Shown: piece after piece, positions 26,321 through 35,275 of the stretch | Position numbering within the stretch: the stretch's first letter is position 1 | Layout: every line of letters starts with the position of its first letter | DNA from: Geobacter sp. SVR | GTDB taxonomy: Bacteria > Desulfobacterota > Desulfuromonadia > Geobacterales > Pseudopelobacteraceae | NCBI RefSeq assembly: GCF_016865365.1 | Contig: NZ_AP024469.1 | Coordinates: 2,882,501 to 2,946,500 of the forward strand | DNA length: 64,000 bases | Reading direction: 5' to 3' | Translations under genes and position numbers: made by a program | Notes under the pieces: model-generated | What the model was told of the DNA's origin: nothing | Databases searched by the model: none | Seen by the model: only the letters and a program-made list of their open reading frames with translations

Positions 26321-27091
26321 ATGAATACGGAACAGACCATGAACGGATCTTCTCCCCACCGTCAGGCATCGGCATCTGCCCCGCAGACAGGGGAAACTGC
26401 CCCGGACTTCTATGATCTGCTGTGGTCGCAGTCCCCTCTGATTCCCCCCCATCGTTTCAATACCTGGCCGCTGATTTCCCGATTGCTGTCCTCTGCGCCG
26501 CAGCGGCTGGAGCTCGGCCCGGGCCTGCGCCCCCGCCTGCCGATCTCCGGCACCCATTTTGTGGACGCCAGCCCGGTGGTGATCGAACGGTTGCGTGCAG
26601 CAGGCGGCATCGCCCTCTGTGGCGACATAACCGGGCTGCCTTTTCGGGAGGGCACCTTTCAACTGGTTGCCGCCTTTGACATCATCGAACATGTGCGGGA
26701 TGACCGGCGCGCTTTGCACGAAATAAGCCGCCTGCTCATGCCGGGGGGCACTCTGGTGTTATCGGTTCCGATCCATGCCCGGCTATGGACCGGATTTGAC
26801 GGATTTGCCGGCCACATGCGCCGGTACGAACCCGGAGAGCTGCCAGAGCTGCTGGTGATGCACGGCCTGACGATCGAAAGCAGCGCCGCCTATGGCATGC
26901 AGCCGGCAAATCCGCGCCTGCTGGAGCTGGGTGTATGGTGCCTCAGACATCGCAGGCGGGCGGCCATGTGGTGGTACAACCGGATCCTGATGCCGCTGGG
27001 TCTGTTTTTCCAAAAGCGGCTGGACTTTCGTGACGGCCTGATCGAAACGGATGGTGTCGACGAAGTGGTGCTGGTATGCCGGAAATGCTGA
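26321..27091 (+). CDS. Class I SAM-dependent methyltransferase
   Basis: 256 residues. A variable N-terminus is followed by RLELGPGLRPRLPISGTHFVDASPVVIERL (motif I region), GDITGLPFREGTFQLVAAFDIIEHVRDD and LLMPGGTLVLSVPIHARLW, with a C-terminal half rich in Arg/Trp. It resembles bacterial methyltransferases that act on lipids or glycans, but no substrate is evident. It starts 36 bases after the transporter gene, so the two may be co-transcribed. Confidence 0.82.
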   Translation: MNTEQTMNGSSPHRQASASAPQTGETAPDFYDLLWSQSPLIPPHRFNTWPLISRLLSSAPQRLELGPGLRPRLPISGTHFVDASPVVIERLRAAGGIALCGDITGLPFREGTFQLVAAFDIIEHVRDDRRALHEISRLLMPGGTLVLSVPIHARLWTGFDGFAGHMRRYEPGELPELLVMHGLTIESSAAYGMQPANPRLLELGVWCLRHRRRAAMWWYNRILMPLGLFFQKRLDFRDGLIETDGVDEVVLVCRKC

Positions 27092-27110
27092 AATGAGTAA
27101 CAGCCATATT

Positions 27111-27135
27111 AAAAAGGGCGGCCGGCGCCGCCCTT
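27111..27135 (-). terminator. Terminator of the minus-strand cytochrome operon
   Basis: AAGGGCGGC (27114-27122) pairs with GCCGCCCTT (27127-27135); the T5 run lies on the minus strand, so it serves the operon reading from 30630 down to 27179. It may also stop plus-strand reading. Confidence 0.7.
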
Positions 27136-27178
27136 CGGGCATTCAACAGTTCGGTGACTGCACCGCCATGTTGAGGCG

Positions 27179-27712
27179 TTACCGGATCATTGATCCCGCT
27201 CCCCCGGTTTTACCCTCCATGGCCCGCGAGGTGTACTGGCTGAGGTGGTAGTGCTGCAATGCCAGCACAGCCAGACCGGAGATGAACACCACGTTCATGT
27301 GGCTGGCCAGGGCATCGGACACGAAGTACAGGACAAAGAAACTCAGCCGAAAGCAGAGATGATTCCAGGTGCTGCCGGGTCTGGCAGCATGATACAGGCG
27401 GCCGGAGATGACGATCAGCGAGCTGATGGTGGAAACTCCCAGCACGATGTCGATCAGCATCACCGGAGGACGGGGACCGAGCTGTTCCAGCAGATCGGCC
27501 GGCAGCAGACCGCCGAGGGTCTGGTCTCGAAAGCAGAGGGCCACGGCGCTGGCAACCAGGAAGATCAACAGCCCCCACAACCCCTGGCGGGACAGGACAT
27601 GCAGCTCGTCCAGGCGGCTTCCGGCGGTTGATGATGCACCGTTGAGTCGATCTTCCTCGACGGACCTCCTCGAACGTTCCTTCCTCATTTTGTCGATGAT
27701 CGTCGCTGACAT
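27179..27712 (-). CDS. Unrecognised four-span membrane protein of the cbc-like module
   Basis: 177 residues, AAAGGAGGAGAGCC upstream of the ATG. A charged N-terminal tail of about 40 residues (KMRKERSRRSVEEDR) is followed by about four membrane spans (GLLIFLVASAVAL; VMLIDIVLGVSTISSLIVI; FFVLYFVSDALA; VVFISGLAVLALQ). Several His (HAARPGSTWNHLC, LQHYHLSQY) could bind haem, but no motif proves it. It is the last gene of the cytochrome operon and probably an accessory subunit. Confidence 0.7.
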   Translation of the reverse strand: MSATIIDKMRKERSRRSVEEDRLNGASSTAGSRLDELHVLSRQGLWGLLIFLVASAVALCFRDQTLGGLLPADLLEQLGPRPPVMLIDIVLGVSTISSLIVISGRLYHAARPGSTWNHLCFRLSFFVLYFVSDALASHMNVVFISGLAVLALQHYHLSQYTSRAMEGKTGGAGSMIR

Positions 27713-27834
27713 GGCTCTCCTCCTTTCGACATCCTCGTACTGTGGAGAATCTGAAACCTCCCGCCGCTACGCCGGGAACATCACCTGTCGCCTATAAGTT
27801 TCGTCCGCATTCCCGACGCCGCGCCAGCCCATCC

Positions 27835-28479
27835 TCAATGCTTGGCGGTCTGGCCATGTTCCTCGACATCTTCCCAGCCGGTCCACATCGGCTTCCAGTA
27901 TGCCAGCGGCGTCTTGCCGAGAGTGGCCAGATAGACATGGGTGAACAGGAAGGCGCACAGGCTGCAGGCCAGCAGGAAATGCGCCGCCACCAGAATCTTC
28001 AGGCCGCCGGCCAGCACCACCATTTCGCGCAGCGGTGCCACGTTCATCAGCAGGATACCGGTCAGGCTGACCAGCGGCACCAGCACGAACATGATCGCCA
28101 GGTAGGCCGACTTCTGCAGCGGGTTGAACTTGTTGTCCGGGGTGGCGTGGTGCGGATTGGGCACCCCGAAGAAGTAGGCGAAAAAGTAGAAGATCACCTG
28201 GCGGGGGAAAAGCTTCAGATCCGTCAGGGTCGGTATGTAGATCTTTTCCATCGTGTTGGATGCCAGCTTGTAGTAGAAGAACCAGATCGAGAACGACAGC
28301 GCCACGCAGATGCCGGCCGTGTTGTGCAGCATGATCGCGCCGCGGTAGCTGCCGAAGAGCGGGACATACTCCGGAAAGCGGATCTGGGCGCCGGTCAGAC
28401 AGAGGGTGACGATACCGAGGGCGTTCAGCCAATGCCAGATGCGGACCGGGAGCGGTTGGAGATAGATTCTGGTTGTCAT
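27835..28479 (-). CDS. cbcB: Dihaem b-type cytochrome, CbcB-like
   Basis: 214 residues with four to five spans of the Ni/Fe-hydrogenase/formate-dehydrogenase cytochrome b type: LPVRIWHWLNALGIVTLCLTG (haem His), MLHNTAGICVALSF, YFFGVPNPHHATPDNKFNPLQK and LLACSLCAFLFTHVYLATLG. It should oxidise menaquinol in the inner membrane and pass electrons to the adjacent seven-haem cytochrome (13-base gap). This pair matches the CbcBA arrangement of Geobacter; the name is by analogy. Confidence 0.8.
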   Translation of the reverse strand: MTTRIYLQPLPVRIWHWLNALGIVTLCLTGAQIRFPEYVPLFGSYRGAIMLHNTAGICVALSFSIWFFYYKLASNTMEKIYIPTLTDLKLFPRQVIFYFFAYFFGVPNPHHATPDNKFNPLQKSAYLAIMFVLVPLVSLTGILLMNVAPLREMVVLAGGLKILVAAHFLLACSLCAFLFTHVYLATLGKTPLAYWKPMWTGWEDVEEHGQTAKH

Positions 28480-28492
28480 GGCGGTTGCTCCT

Positions 28493-29572
28493 TTATCTGT
28501 TTTTTCTCGTCAGAAAACGCAGGAAACCATGCCCCACCGGCATCACCAGGCCGCCGGCAATGATGGCCAGGCCGATCTTGTTCAGCGTCGTATTCCGTGC
28601 CGAGCCCATCAGATAGAAATCCGGGATGGTGTGCAGGGCATCCAGCACCGCCCCCCGCTCAACCGACATGGCTGCATAGGTCCCGTCCGGCTTGGGCAGC
28701 GTCAGGTAACTGGTCTGCATGATCTCCGGGCCCGAGGCATGGCAGAAGGTACAGTTCCAGCGGTCGTCAAAGGTCTGGAAAGTATGGGTCGGGTTGAGCG
28801 GGACGATCATGCCGCGCAGGTACAGTTCCTTGTTGTCAGGGTTGAGGTTGAAGCGGCGCAGTTCGTCCAGCGAAATGTAATTGTCGTGGTTGCGGTCGAT
28901 CAGGGCCTGCAGTTCGCCGCTGCCCGCCTTGGTGGCCAATTCCGCATAACTGGCGGTCCGGATCGCTTCACCCTCATCTTTGTCGCGGTGCTTGGCGATG
29001 TAGATGGAGACCACAAAACTGGCGGCCTTGCTGTGGCAGGCGACACAGGCGATCGATTCCATGTGGAGCCCGGCCTGGGGCAGCCAGCGGGAATGGCTGG
29101 TGATGATTTTCTGTTTTGTATGGCAGTTGGCGCACTGGCGGTTCAAATCGTCTCCCGAGACCTGCTCGGGCCTGACCGCCTGATGGGGATTGTGGCAGCC
29201 GCCGCAGGCGGCCTTTCCGGCATGCGCGCTCTTTCCGTATTCGACAGCCACCGTATCGTGGCAGTCGCGGCAGGTGGTGGTATGGGCCACGGATCTGCCG
29301 TCGGGGTGGCTCGCGCTGACTCCGTCGTGGCACGATCGGCAGCCGAAACGGGCATGGGTGGTGTGGCTGAAGCGATCCTGATCGACATAGGTGCGTTTAT
29401 CGACCTTGGAGCGGTCGCCGTGACACTTCAGGCAGTCGTCGTTCTTGGTGCCGACTTCGCCGTAGGAAAAGCCGGCGCCTGCTGCAGGCAGGGAGAGGAG
29501 CAGTCCCAAGAACAGGCCCGCCACCAGGGTGAAACATGCATGCTGTAGCTGGATGCGGATTCCGTGATTCAC
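28493..29572 (-). CDS. cbcA: Seven-haem cytochrome c with EF-hand, CbcA-like
   Basis: 359 residues from a GTG with AAAGGAGGTCAATC upstream. Signal peptide (LVAGLFLGLLLSLPAAGAG), seven CxxCH sites at about 47, 78, 101, 123, 147, 176 and 274, and a C-terminal membrane anchor (LAIIAGGLVMPVG). Between haems 6 and 7, residues 226-237 form a textbook EF-hand loop (DRNHDNYISLDE), pointing to calcium binding. It should carry electrons from the b-type cytochrome out to the periplasm. Gene order b-c and nearby sigma-54 regulators support the CbcA call. Confidence 0.82.
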   Translation of the reverse strand: MNHGIRIQLQHACFTLVAGLFLGLLLSLPAAGAGFSYGEVGTKNDDCLKCHGDRSKVDKRTYVDQDRFSHTTHARFGCRSCHDGVSASHPDGRSVAHTTTCRDCHDTVAVEYGKSAHAGKAACGGCHNPHQAVRPEQVSGDDLNRQCANCHTKQKIITSHSRWLPQAGLHMESIACVACHSKAASFVVSIYIAKHRDKDEGEAIRTASYAELATKAGSGELQALIDRNHDNYISLDELRRFNLNPDNKELYLRGMIVPLNPTHTFQTFDDRWNCTFCHASGPEIMQTSYLTLPKPDGTYAAMSVERGAVLDALHTIPDFYLMGSARNTTLNKIGLAIIAGGLVMPVGHGFLRFLTRKNR

Positions 29573-29648
29573 GATTGACCTCCTTTCGATATGATGGCTG
29601 GCCTCCGAAGGGGTGGGAAGCCGGCTGCTTCCGATACGGCGAAACCGG

Positions 29649-29885
29649 CTAGTGCGTCTGCTTTTCCTGGGCAGCCTGGTCGGCGATGTGTGTTTCCCGC
29701 TTCCTGCCTGCCCTTCTCAGCAGGGGAACAATCTGGGCCGTTACGATCAGGGCACAGAAGCCGATGAATATCCAGACCCCCAGATCGTTGGGAGCGGCCC
29801 GGTTCTCTGCCGCAAAGGCCTGGAGGGGCGTTCCGGCCGCCGTCAGTATCCATGCTGCCATTGTCGTTTTTCCGTTGACTGACAT
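29649..29885 (-). CDS. Small membrane protein of the cbc-like module
   Basis: 78 residues from the ATG at 29885, which has AAAGGAGGCTACACA upstream; longer readings lack a site. It has a signal-like N-terminus (TMAAWILTAAGTPLQAFA) and one span (VWIFIGFCALIVTAQIVPLL) followed by a basic tail. It resembles the 92-residue protein at 30352 (both have an FxGAL/CALIxTxQIVP-type span), so the two are likely paralogues. The role is unknown. Confidence 0.7.
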   Translation of the reverse strand: MSVNGKTTMAAWILTAAGTPLQAFAAENRAAPNDLGVWIFIGFCALIVTAQIVPLLRRAGRKRETHIADQAAQEKQTH

Positions 29886-29980
29886 TGTGTAGCCTCCTTT
29901 CACAGGGATATTCCGTCTTTATCAATCGGTTTCATCTTGTGTCAGAGTGGATCAATAAATATCATACTGAATGCAACAAC

Positions 29981-30322
29981 CTATTCCTGACCACACTGGA
30001 GCACCGGCCGAAGTGCATGATAGAAAACCCCTTCCCGGCGCACACGGCGTACCATCGGCAGCGAGGCTTCATCCGACACAAGCACCACTGCCAGGTGGCG
30101 GTTGCACTTCTTCAGCAGCTTCACCAGCTCCACCAGTCCCACCTGCCGGTCGAAATCGCTCCCCAGAAGCAGCACCGGCGTCTGTTTCTTGACGATGTTG
30201 CAGAGCACCTGGGCCGTGGATTCGGTGGTTTCCACCTGATAACCGGCATCCGCCAGGTGCTCGGCAACCTCCCGCAGGAAAGCGGTATCCTTGTCTGCCA
30301 CCAGTAAACTCTGCTCTTTCAT
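29981..30322 (-). CDS. Receiver-like protein, probably degenerate
   Basis: 113 residues from the ATG at 30322, which has GCGAGGATCGCC upstream. It follows the response-regulator receiver plan (SLLVADKDTAFLREVAEHLADAGYQVETTESTAQVL ... HLAVVLVSDEAS) and is the size of a single receiver domain. The acidic pocket keeps one pair (ADKD), but the phospho-acceptor strand reads LLLGSDFD and the usual conserved Lys near the end is not seen. It lies between two paralogous small membrane protein genes, so it may be a stand-alone partner of the kinase at 32521. Confidence 0.65.
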   Translation of the reverse strand: MKEQSLLVADKDTAFLREVAEHLADAGYQVETTESTAQVLCNIVKKQTPVLLLGSDFDRQVGLVELVKLLKKCNRHLAVVLVSDEASLPMVRRVRREGVFYHALRPVLQCGQE

Positions 30323-30351
30323 GGCGATCCTCGCTTCAACGGGCTGATCCG

Positions 30352-30630
30352 TTATCGCTTGTCGGGATGTTCGGCAGAGGCTTCCGCGGTTTCGTTTCCG
30401 CGTCCGATCCTGAAAATGCCCTTGAGCATTGCTGCCAGAAGGAGCAGGCCCGGAACGATCTGCAGCGTGATGATGGCTCCGAAGAAGATCAGGAAGAGCT
30501 TGGACATCAACTCGCCATCGTTGGGCGCGCTGTTGACCAGGGCGAATGCCGCCGTTCCTGCCACGACCAATGCCACTATCAGGGTATTGGCGATCCTGTC
30601 CGTGATACGTTTGACATTCCTGGCTTCCAT
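30352..30630 (-). CDS. Small two-span membrane protein, first gene of the cbc-like operon
   Basis: 92 residues, AAAGGAGACAGCC ahead of the ATG. Two spans (TLIVALVVAGTAAFALV; LFLIFFGAIITLQIVPGLLLLAAMLKGIF). The second span resembles that of the 78-residue protein at 29649. It is the first gene behind the sigma-54 promoter at 30678. The function is unknown. Confidence 0.7.
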   Translation of the reverse strand: MEARNVKRITDRIANTLIVALVVAGTAAFALVNSAPNDGELMSKLFLIFFGAIITLQIVPGLLLLAAMLKGIFRIGRGNETAEASAEHPDKR

Positions 30631-30677
30631 GGCTGTCTCCTTTCATTTGTGGCGGTGATGAGCCTTTGCCTTCATAG

Positions 30678-30695
30678 GAGCAAGAGCGATACCAA
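30678..30695 (-). promoter_or_regulatory. Sigma-54 (-24/-12) promoter of the cbc-like operon
   Basis: On the minus strand TTGGTATCGCTCTTGCTC: GG at 30693-30692 and GC at 30681-30680 with ten bases between. It lies about 50 bases ahead of the first small membrane protein gene. The sigma-54 response regulator at 31071 is encoded just upstream. Confidence 0.75.
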
Positions 30696-30861
30696 AACCA
30701 CAAGTCCTTTAAATTACAAATACTTATACACAGACGACACGCATTCCGATCCAGTGCTGCCACAGTTCCACAGAGTGGGACCGCTAGCCAAGAAACGTTC
30801 AAGCCATTGAAATAAAAGAAATTATTAGCACAGGAGGGAATAAAATGCGCTGAAGCTCGTT

Positions 30862-30898
30862 CTTGCCGCACAGGAGCCGGTTCCTGTTGCACAGGAAT
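30862..30898. promoter_or_regulatory. Possible enhancer sites for the sigma-54 regulator
   Basis: GCACAGGA occurs twice (about 30868-30875 and 30889-30896) with an inverted TCCTGTTGC between them, about 180 bases upstream of the -24 box, a normal distance for activator sites. Confidence 0.4.
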
Positions 30899-31070
30899 AA
30901 GGGCTGGAATCAGGGAAAAGGCGAAGCACCCGGAGGCACAGGCAACTCTGAAGACGGGAAAAATCGGGATGTTCGGTCCGGGCGGGGAAGGCGGCCATCA
31001 AGCGCTGCGTTACAGCTCCGGAACTGGCGGCGAGGCAGTCTACGTATCTCAGAGGTTGTTCGACGATCTG

Positions 31071-32546
31071 CTAGGGAGTGGGGTCGGCTTCCGCTTCTGC
31101 CGGGTGTGACGGCCGGGGCTTGAGATGTTTGTCGGGCGGCGTGCTCTGCTTCTTCAGCAGGGCGTACAGACGCGACTGGGACAGCCCCGAAATCCGGCAG
31201 GCCCTGCCGATATCGTGGTCGGCCTGGACCATCAGGTCATGCAAGTACTGCTGCTCGGCACGGTTATAGACCGAATCGCGGAAGGCCTGGATCTTGGGGA
31301 GGTCCTTTGGCTCCGCCTGCTCTGCTGCCGGTTCTGCAGGAGGAACAAGGCTGTCCTTCCTCAGGGAGCTGCGCATGACTTCGATCCGGATCTGCATCGG
31401 CAGGTGTTTCGGAAAGAGGATCACTTCGGAGCGGGCAGCCACAATGGCACGTTCCAGCGCATTGACCAGTTCACGAACATTGCCGGGCCAGGCATAGGCG
31501 GCCAGGTGCTTCAGGAATTCAGGGGCAAACCCCTTGGGGGGCACGGCGTAGCGTTCGCAGAGGCGGTCCACATGGTAGCGGGCCAACTGCCGGACATCCT
31601 CGGCGCGCCCCCGCAGCACGGGCAGCTCGATCACAAAGGAGCGCAGCCGGAACAGCAGGTCGTTTCGGAAACGCTCCTGCCTGACCATCTCCTCCAGGTT
31701 GCGGTTGGTGGCAGCCACCAGCCTGAAATCGCTGGTAAGTTCACGCGTGCTTCCCAAAGGACGGAAACGACGCTCCTGCAATACCCGTAAGAAAGCCTTC
31801 TGCAGGGTCAGCGGCATCTCGCCGATCTCATCAAGAAACAAAGTACCGCCGTCAGCCTGGCGGATCAATCCCTCCCGGGCCTGATCCGCCCCGGTGAAGA
31901 CCCCCTTTTCGTGGCCGAACAGCATACTCTCGATCAGGGTCTCGGGCAGGGCGGCGCAATCCACCACAACAAAGGGACGGTTGGCCCGGAGACTGTTCCG
32001 GTGCACCGCCCGGGCGAACAGCTCCTTGCCGGTGCCGGTTTCTCCGGTGATCAGCACGCTGGCATCGCTGGCAGCCGCCTGGGCCACCTGATCGAGACAG
32101 CACATGAGCTGCGGGCTGCAGCCGATGATGTCCTCCCGCTTCAGGGATGCCGCGACTCCTGCGGCCGCTCCGGCCTGCTTCTGCTTGCGGTACTGAAGAG
32201 CACGCACCAGCGAAAGCATTATCTCCCTGACCGAGGCCCCCTTTTCCAGATAGTCCCAGACACCGCTCTTGATGGCCAGTTCCGCCCCGCTCGGGTCGCC
32301 GTAGCCGGTCATGATGATGATTTCCGGCGCATGCGGCAGCTTTTCCAGGTGAGGCAGCGCATCCAAACCGTTGCCGTCCGGCAGGCGCACGTCGAGAAAA
32401 ACCACATCGAAGAGTTCCTGGGACGCCTTTTTCAATCCGACTGCCAGGGTATGGGCGCAGTCGGCCTCGTGTCCCTTGCGCCGGGCCACCAGGGAAAGCG
32501 ACTGGCATACCAGCTGGTCGTCATCGATGATCAGGATCTTGGCCAT
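31071..32546 (-). CDS. bccR: Sigma-54-dependent response regulator, BccR-like
   Basis: 491 residues from the ATG at 32546, overlapping the kinase gene by 26 bases. Receiver domain (ILIIDDDQ, phospho-acceptor D52 in [11 protein letters not shown]), AAA+ domain with GETGTGKE, Walker [32 protein letters not shown], and a Fis-type helix-turn-helix ([21 protein letters not shown]). The sigma-54 contact loop reads GVFTGA instead of GAFTGA. By position and pairing it should activate the sigma-54 promoter at 30678. The BccR name rests on analogy to the Geobacter cbcBA locus. Confidence 0.8.
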   Translation of the reverse strand: MAKILIIDDDQLVCQSLSLVARRKGHEADCAHTLAVGLKKASQELFDVVFLDVRLPDGNGLDALPHLEKLPHAPEIIIMTGYGDPSGAELAIKSGVWDYLEKGASVREIMLSLVRALQYRKQKQAGAAAGVAASLKREDIIGCSPQLMCCLDQVAQAAASDASVLITGETGTGKELFARAVHRNSLRANRPFVVVDCAALPETLIESMLFGHEKGVFTGADQAREGLIRQADGGTLFLDEIGEMPLTLQKAFLRVLQERRFRPLGSTRELTSDFRLVAATNRNLEEMVRQERFRNDLLFRLRSFVIELPVLRGRAEDVRQLARYHVDRLCERYAVPPKGFAPEFLKHLAAYAWPGNVRELVNALERAIVAARSEVILFPKHLPMQIRIEVMRSSLRKDSLVPPAEPAAEQAEPKDLPKIQAFRDSVYNRAEQQYLHDLMVQADHDIGRACRISGLSQSRLYALLKKQSTPPDKHLKPRPSHPAEAEADPTP

Positions 32547-34869
32547 CAGGCTCCCTCCGGGCATGGGCATCATCCAGCGCACGTCGGATCAGGCCGGCGA
32601 TCTCGGCCCGCTCCAGCGGTTTCAACGCCAGTTCGCAGATGTATTCGGCGGTTTCGCCATCCCCGGTGGCGGCACCGCTTGAGAGGGGATCGTAGCCGGT
32701 GCAGAGGACGATCGGGATATCCGGCCGGATCAGGCTTATCTCGCGGGCCAGTTCAGTGCCGTTCATACGCGGCATGGTCTGGTCGGTGATGACGATATCG
32801 AAACTGTCCGGCTGGGCGCGGAACAGCTGCAGGGCCTGGCGCGGATCGCTCCTGGCCACCACGTTGTAGCCGAGCTGCCTGAGCATGCGCTGTCCGGCGA
32901 ACACCAGGTCCTCTTCGTCGTCCACCAGCAGAATGCGTTCACTGCCGTGCTCGGCCTGCACCGGCCGCAAATCTCCCCTGGGCCGGCCGGCAGCTTCGAT
33001 TCGCGGCAGGTACACGCAGAAGGTGGCCCCCCTGCCCGGCTCGCTCTCCACGGTAATGGCGCCGCGATGGTTCCTGACAATGCCGTGGATCACCGATAGC
33101 CCCAGCCCGGTACCCTCTTTCTGCGATTTGGTGGTGAAGAAGGGGTCGAAGATCCTCTCCATGGTGCCGGGATCGATGCCGTGCCCGGTGTCCCGCACCA
33201 TGAGGCGCAGGTAGGAACCCGGCGCCAGGTTGCCGATGGAGGCCGCGGCAGCGCCGTCCAGATCGGCGTTGTCCAGCCAGACCTCCAGCACGCCGTGGGG
33301 CTGGCAGCGCATGGCGTGCAGGGAATTGGTGCAGAGATTCATCACGATCTGATGAATCTGGGTCGGATCGGCCAGCACCTGTCCCAGCTCCTTGCCCAGG
33401 TTCAGCGCTATTTCGATGGAAGCGGGCTGGGACGCCCGCACCAGCTTCAGGCACTCGTTCACGATCAAATCGACCTGGACCTCCTGCGGTTCCTGCTCTC
33501 CCCTGCGGCTGAAGGTCAAAATCTGCTTGACCAGGTGCTTGCCGCGCAGCCCCGATTTCAGGATCACGTCCAGGAGCTCGTGCAGCGGGCTTTCGGACGG
33601 GGTCTCCGCGATGGCCATCTCGGAACAGGTGATGATCGATGCCAGCGTGTTGTTGAAGTCATGGGCGATCCCGCCCGCCAGGGTGCCGATGGACTCCATC
33701 CGCTGCGCCCTGCGCAGCTGCCGTTCCAGCTGCCTTTCGTTGGTCACGTCCCGGATCAGGGCCACATAGCTGATTACCTTCCCGCTCTGGTCCGACACAG
33801 ACCAGGTGCTGACGTTGATCTCGAAAGTCACGCCGTCGTTGCGCCGGTAGGAGAGCTGGCCGGTATAGCCCTCGCTGTGGGGGATGGCGTTCAGGATGGT
33901 GGCGTAGAAGTGGTGGTCGTCGTCCTGATGCTCCAGCGCATGGATGTTTGCTCCGATCATCACCTGGGGAGGCCGGCCGGTGATGGTTTCGATGGCGGGA
34001 TTGACGTACTGGATCACCCCCTCGGCGTCAAACAGGAACAGCCCTTCCTTGGCCTGCTCGATCACCGAGGCCAGCAGCCGGCGCTCCCGTTCGCTGGCCT
34101 TGCGTGCCTGGGCGGCCCTGAGGGCGGTGATGCCGTAGGACAGGTCATTGGCGAGTTCGCCCAGCAGTTTGACTTCATGGCCGTCAAAGGCGTTCGGTTC
34201 CCCGGCGAAGATGACCAGTGCGGCAAAGACCTGATGATCGCTGCTGAGCGGCAGAGAGATGGAAGAGGCGAAACCGTGCCTGAGCGCCTCATCGCGCCAC
34301 TGCATCCATTTCGGATCGTATTCGATGTACTGGGCCACCACCGGCCTGCCGGTCCTGATGGCAGTGCCGGTCGGCCCCCGTCCACGATCGGTATCGGACC
34401 AGTTCGTCTTCAGGTTCTTCAGGTACCCGGTTTCATCGCCCCACTGCACCACCGGGTGTATGCTCAGCTCGTCATCGTGTTCGGCCAAGCCGACCCAGGC
34501 CACCCGGTATCCTCCGACCTGGACGATGGTCCGGCAGATGGACTGCATCAGCTGCATCTCGTCCGTGGCCCGGATCAGGGCCTGATTGCACTCGCTGTAG
34601 GCCTTGAGCGCCCGGTTGAGGCGCCCCAGCGCCTGTTTGCGCTGCAGGATGCCCGACTCGCTCTTGCGGATCATGACGTACAGGAGCCAGGCCGTTGCCA
34701 GGACGAAAATCGTATTGTGCAGCTCGATCTGCTTGAAGGCGCTGGGATCGATCAGAAAGGAGGTCACCACCTGGGTGGACACCAGGAGCAGCCAGATACC
34801 GCCGATGCAGGCGTAGAAAATGGCGATGCTGAGCGGGTTGATGCGTATGCACCAGGATGGCCACTTCAA
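32521..34869 (-). CDS. Hybrid sensor histidine kinase (GAF-PAS-kinase-receiver)
   Basis: 782 residues from a TTG at 34869. Two N-terminal spans (IAIFYACIGGIWLLLVS; TIFVLATAWLLYVMI), a GAF domain (about 95-260), a PAS domain (about 275-390, LFLFDAEGVIQYVN), HisKA with IGTLAGGIAHDFNN, HATPase with NLCTNSLHA, DTGHGI and GTGLGLS, then a C-terminal receiver (ILLVDDEED, DIVITDQTMP). It is the cognate kinase of the overlapping sigma-54 regulator. With only short spans and no periplasmic domain, the signal is probably read in the cytoplasm or membrane (redox or quinone state is possible). Confidence 0.88.
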   Translation of the reverse strand: MKWPSWCIRINPLSIAIFYACIGGIWLLLVSTQVVTSFLIDPSAFKQIELHNTIFVLATAWLLYVMIRKSESGILQRKQALGRLNRALKAYSECNQALIRATDEMQLMQSICRTIVQVGGYRVAWVGLAEHDDELSIHPVVQWGDETGYLKNLKTNWSDTDRGRGPTGTAIRTGRPVVAQYIEYDPKWMQWRDEALRHGFASSISLPLSSDHQVFAALVIFAGEPNAFDGHEVKLLGELANDLSYGITALRAAQARKASERERRLLASVIEQAKEGLFLFDAEGVIQYVNPAIETITGRPPQVMIGANIHALEHQDDDHHFYATILNAIPHSEGYTGQLSYRRNDGVTFEINVSTWSVSDQSGKVISYVALIRDVTNERQLERQLRRAQRMESIGTLAGGIAHDFNNTLASIITCSEMAIAETPSESPLHELLDVILKSGLRGKHLVKQILTFSRRGEQEPQEVQVDLIVNECLKLVRASQPASIEIALNLGKELGQVLADPTQIHQIVMNLCTNSLHAMRCQPHGVLEVWLDNADLDGAAAASIGNLAPGSYLRLMVRDTGHGIDPGTMERIFDPFFTTKSQKEGTGLGLSVIHGIVRNHRGAITVESEPGRGATFCVYLPRIEAAGRPRGDLRPVQAEHGSERILLVDDEEDLVFAGQRMLRQLGYNVVARSDPRQALQLFRAQPDSFDIVITDQTMPRMNGTELAREISLIRPDIPIVLCTGYDPLSSGAATGDGETAEYICELALKPLERAEIAGLIRRALDDAHARREPDGQDPDHR

Positions 34870-35275
34870 GGGAGCGTCCGAGAGGAGTCAGAGTGGACGA
34901 CAACGGGGTGGCGGCAGATACCGCCAAGGGACGTGGAGAACTGCCACAGGCGTATCGGGAGGGAACGGCTACTCACGGGCATCGACCTTTCCACGGGGAA
35001 GTGCAGCCGATTTACCCTTCAACTGTAGCGCAGGTTATATAACCGTCAAGACGGCAGCCTACATTGCGGGGACCAAGGGAACAAAATCAATTTTTACCAC
35101 GGAGGACAACCTTCTTTACAGGGATGTACAGGATGAACGGGATAAAAAAACTAAGACTTCCAAAGAGCTTCTGAGATTCTATCCTGTACATCCCTGTAAA
35201 ATGCTTTTGATGTTACGGCTTTCTCCGTGTCCTCTGCGCCCTCTGTGGTGACAGCTTTTTTGGAGTTTTAGTCTT
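34870..35275. other. Intergenic region between the kinase and acyl-CoA synthetase genes
   Basis: 406 bases. A 12-bp palindrome GGTTATATAACC lies near 35032-35043, and the repeat unit 35097-35250 fills most of the rest. No gene is seen. Confidence 0.55.
35097..35250. repeat. Intergenic palindromic repeat, family 2, copy 1
   Basis: A perfect 20-bp inverted repeat with core ACAGGGATGTACAGGAT (arms 35115-35134 and 35181-35200) sits inside weaker outer arms ACCACGGAGGAC / CCCTCTGTGGT. The same core recurs at 62593-62687 between aroA and tyrA. Confidence 0.7.

Larger units (their letters stand above)
30631..31070. other. Regulatory gap upstream of the cbc-like operon
   Basis: 440 bases with no believable gene (a plus-strand frame at 30863 has no domain). 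It holds the sigma-54 promoter at 30678-30695 and possible activator sites at 30862-30898. Confidence 0.6.

Noticed and set aside
30863-31123. 86-codon plus-strand frame between the cbc-like promoter and the regulator gene
   Set aside because: Overlaps the end of the regulator gene and the promoter region; no ribosome site or domain.
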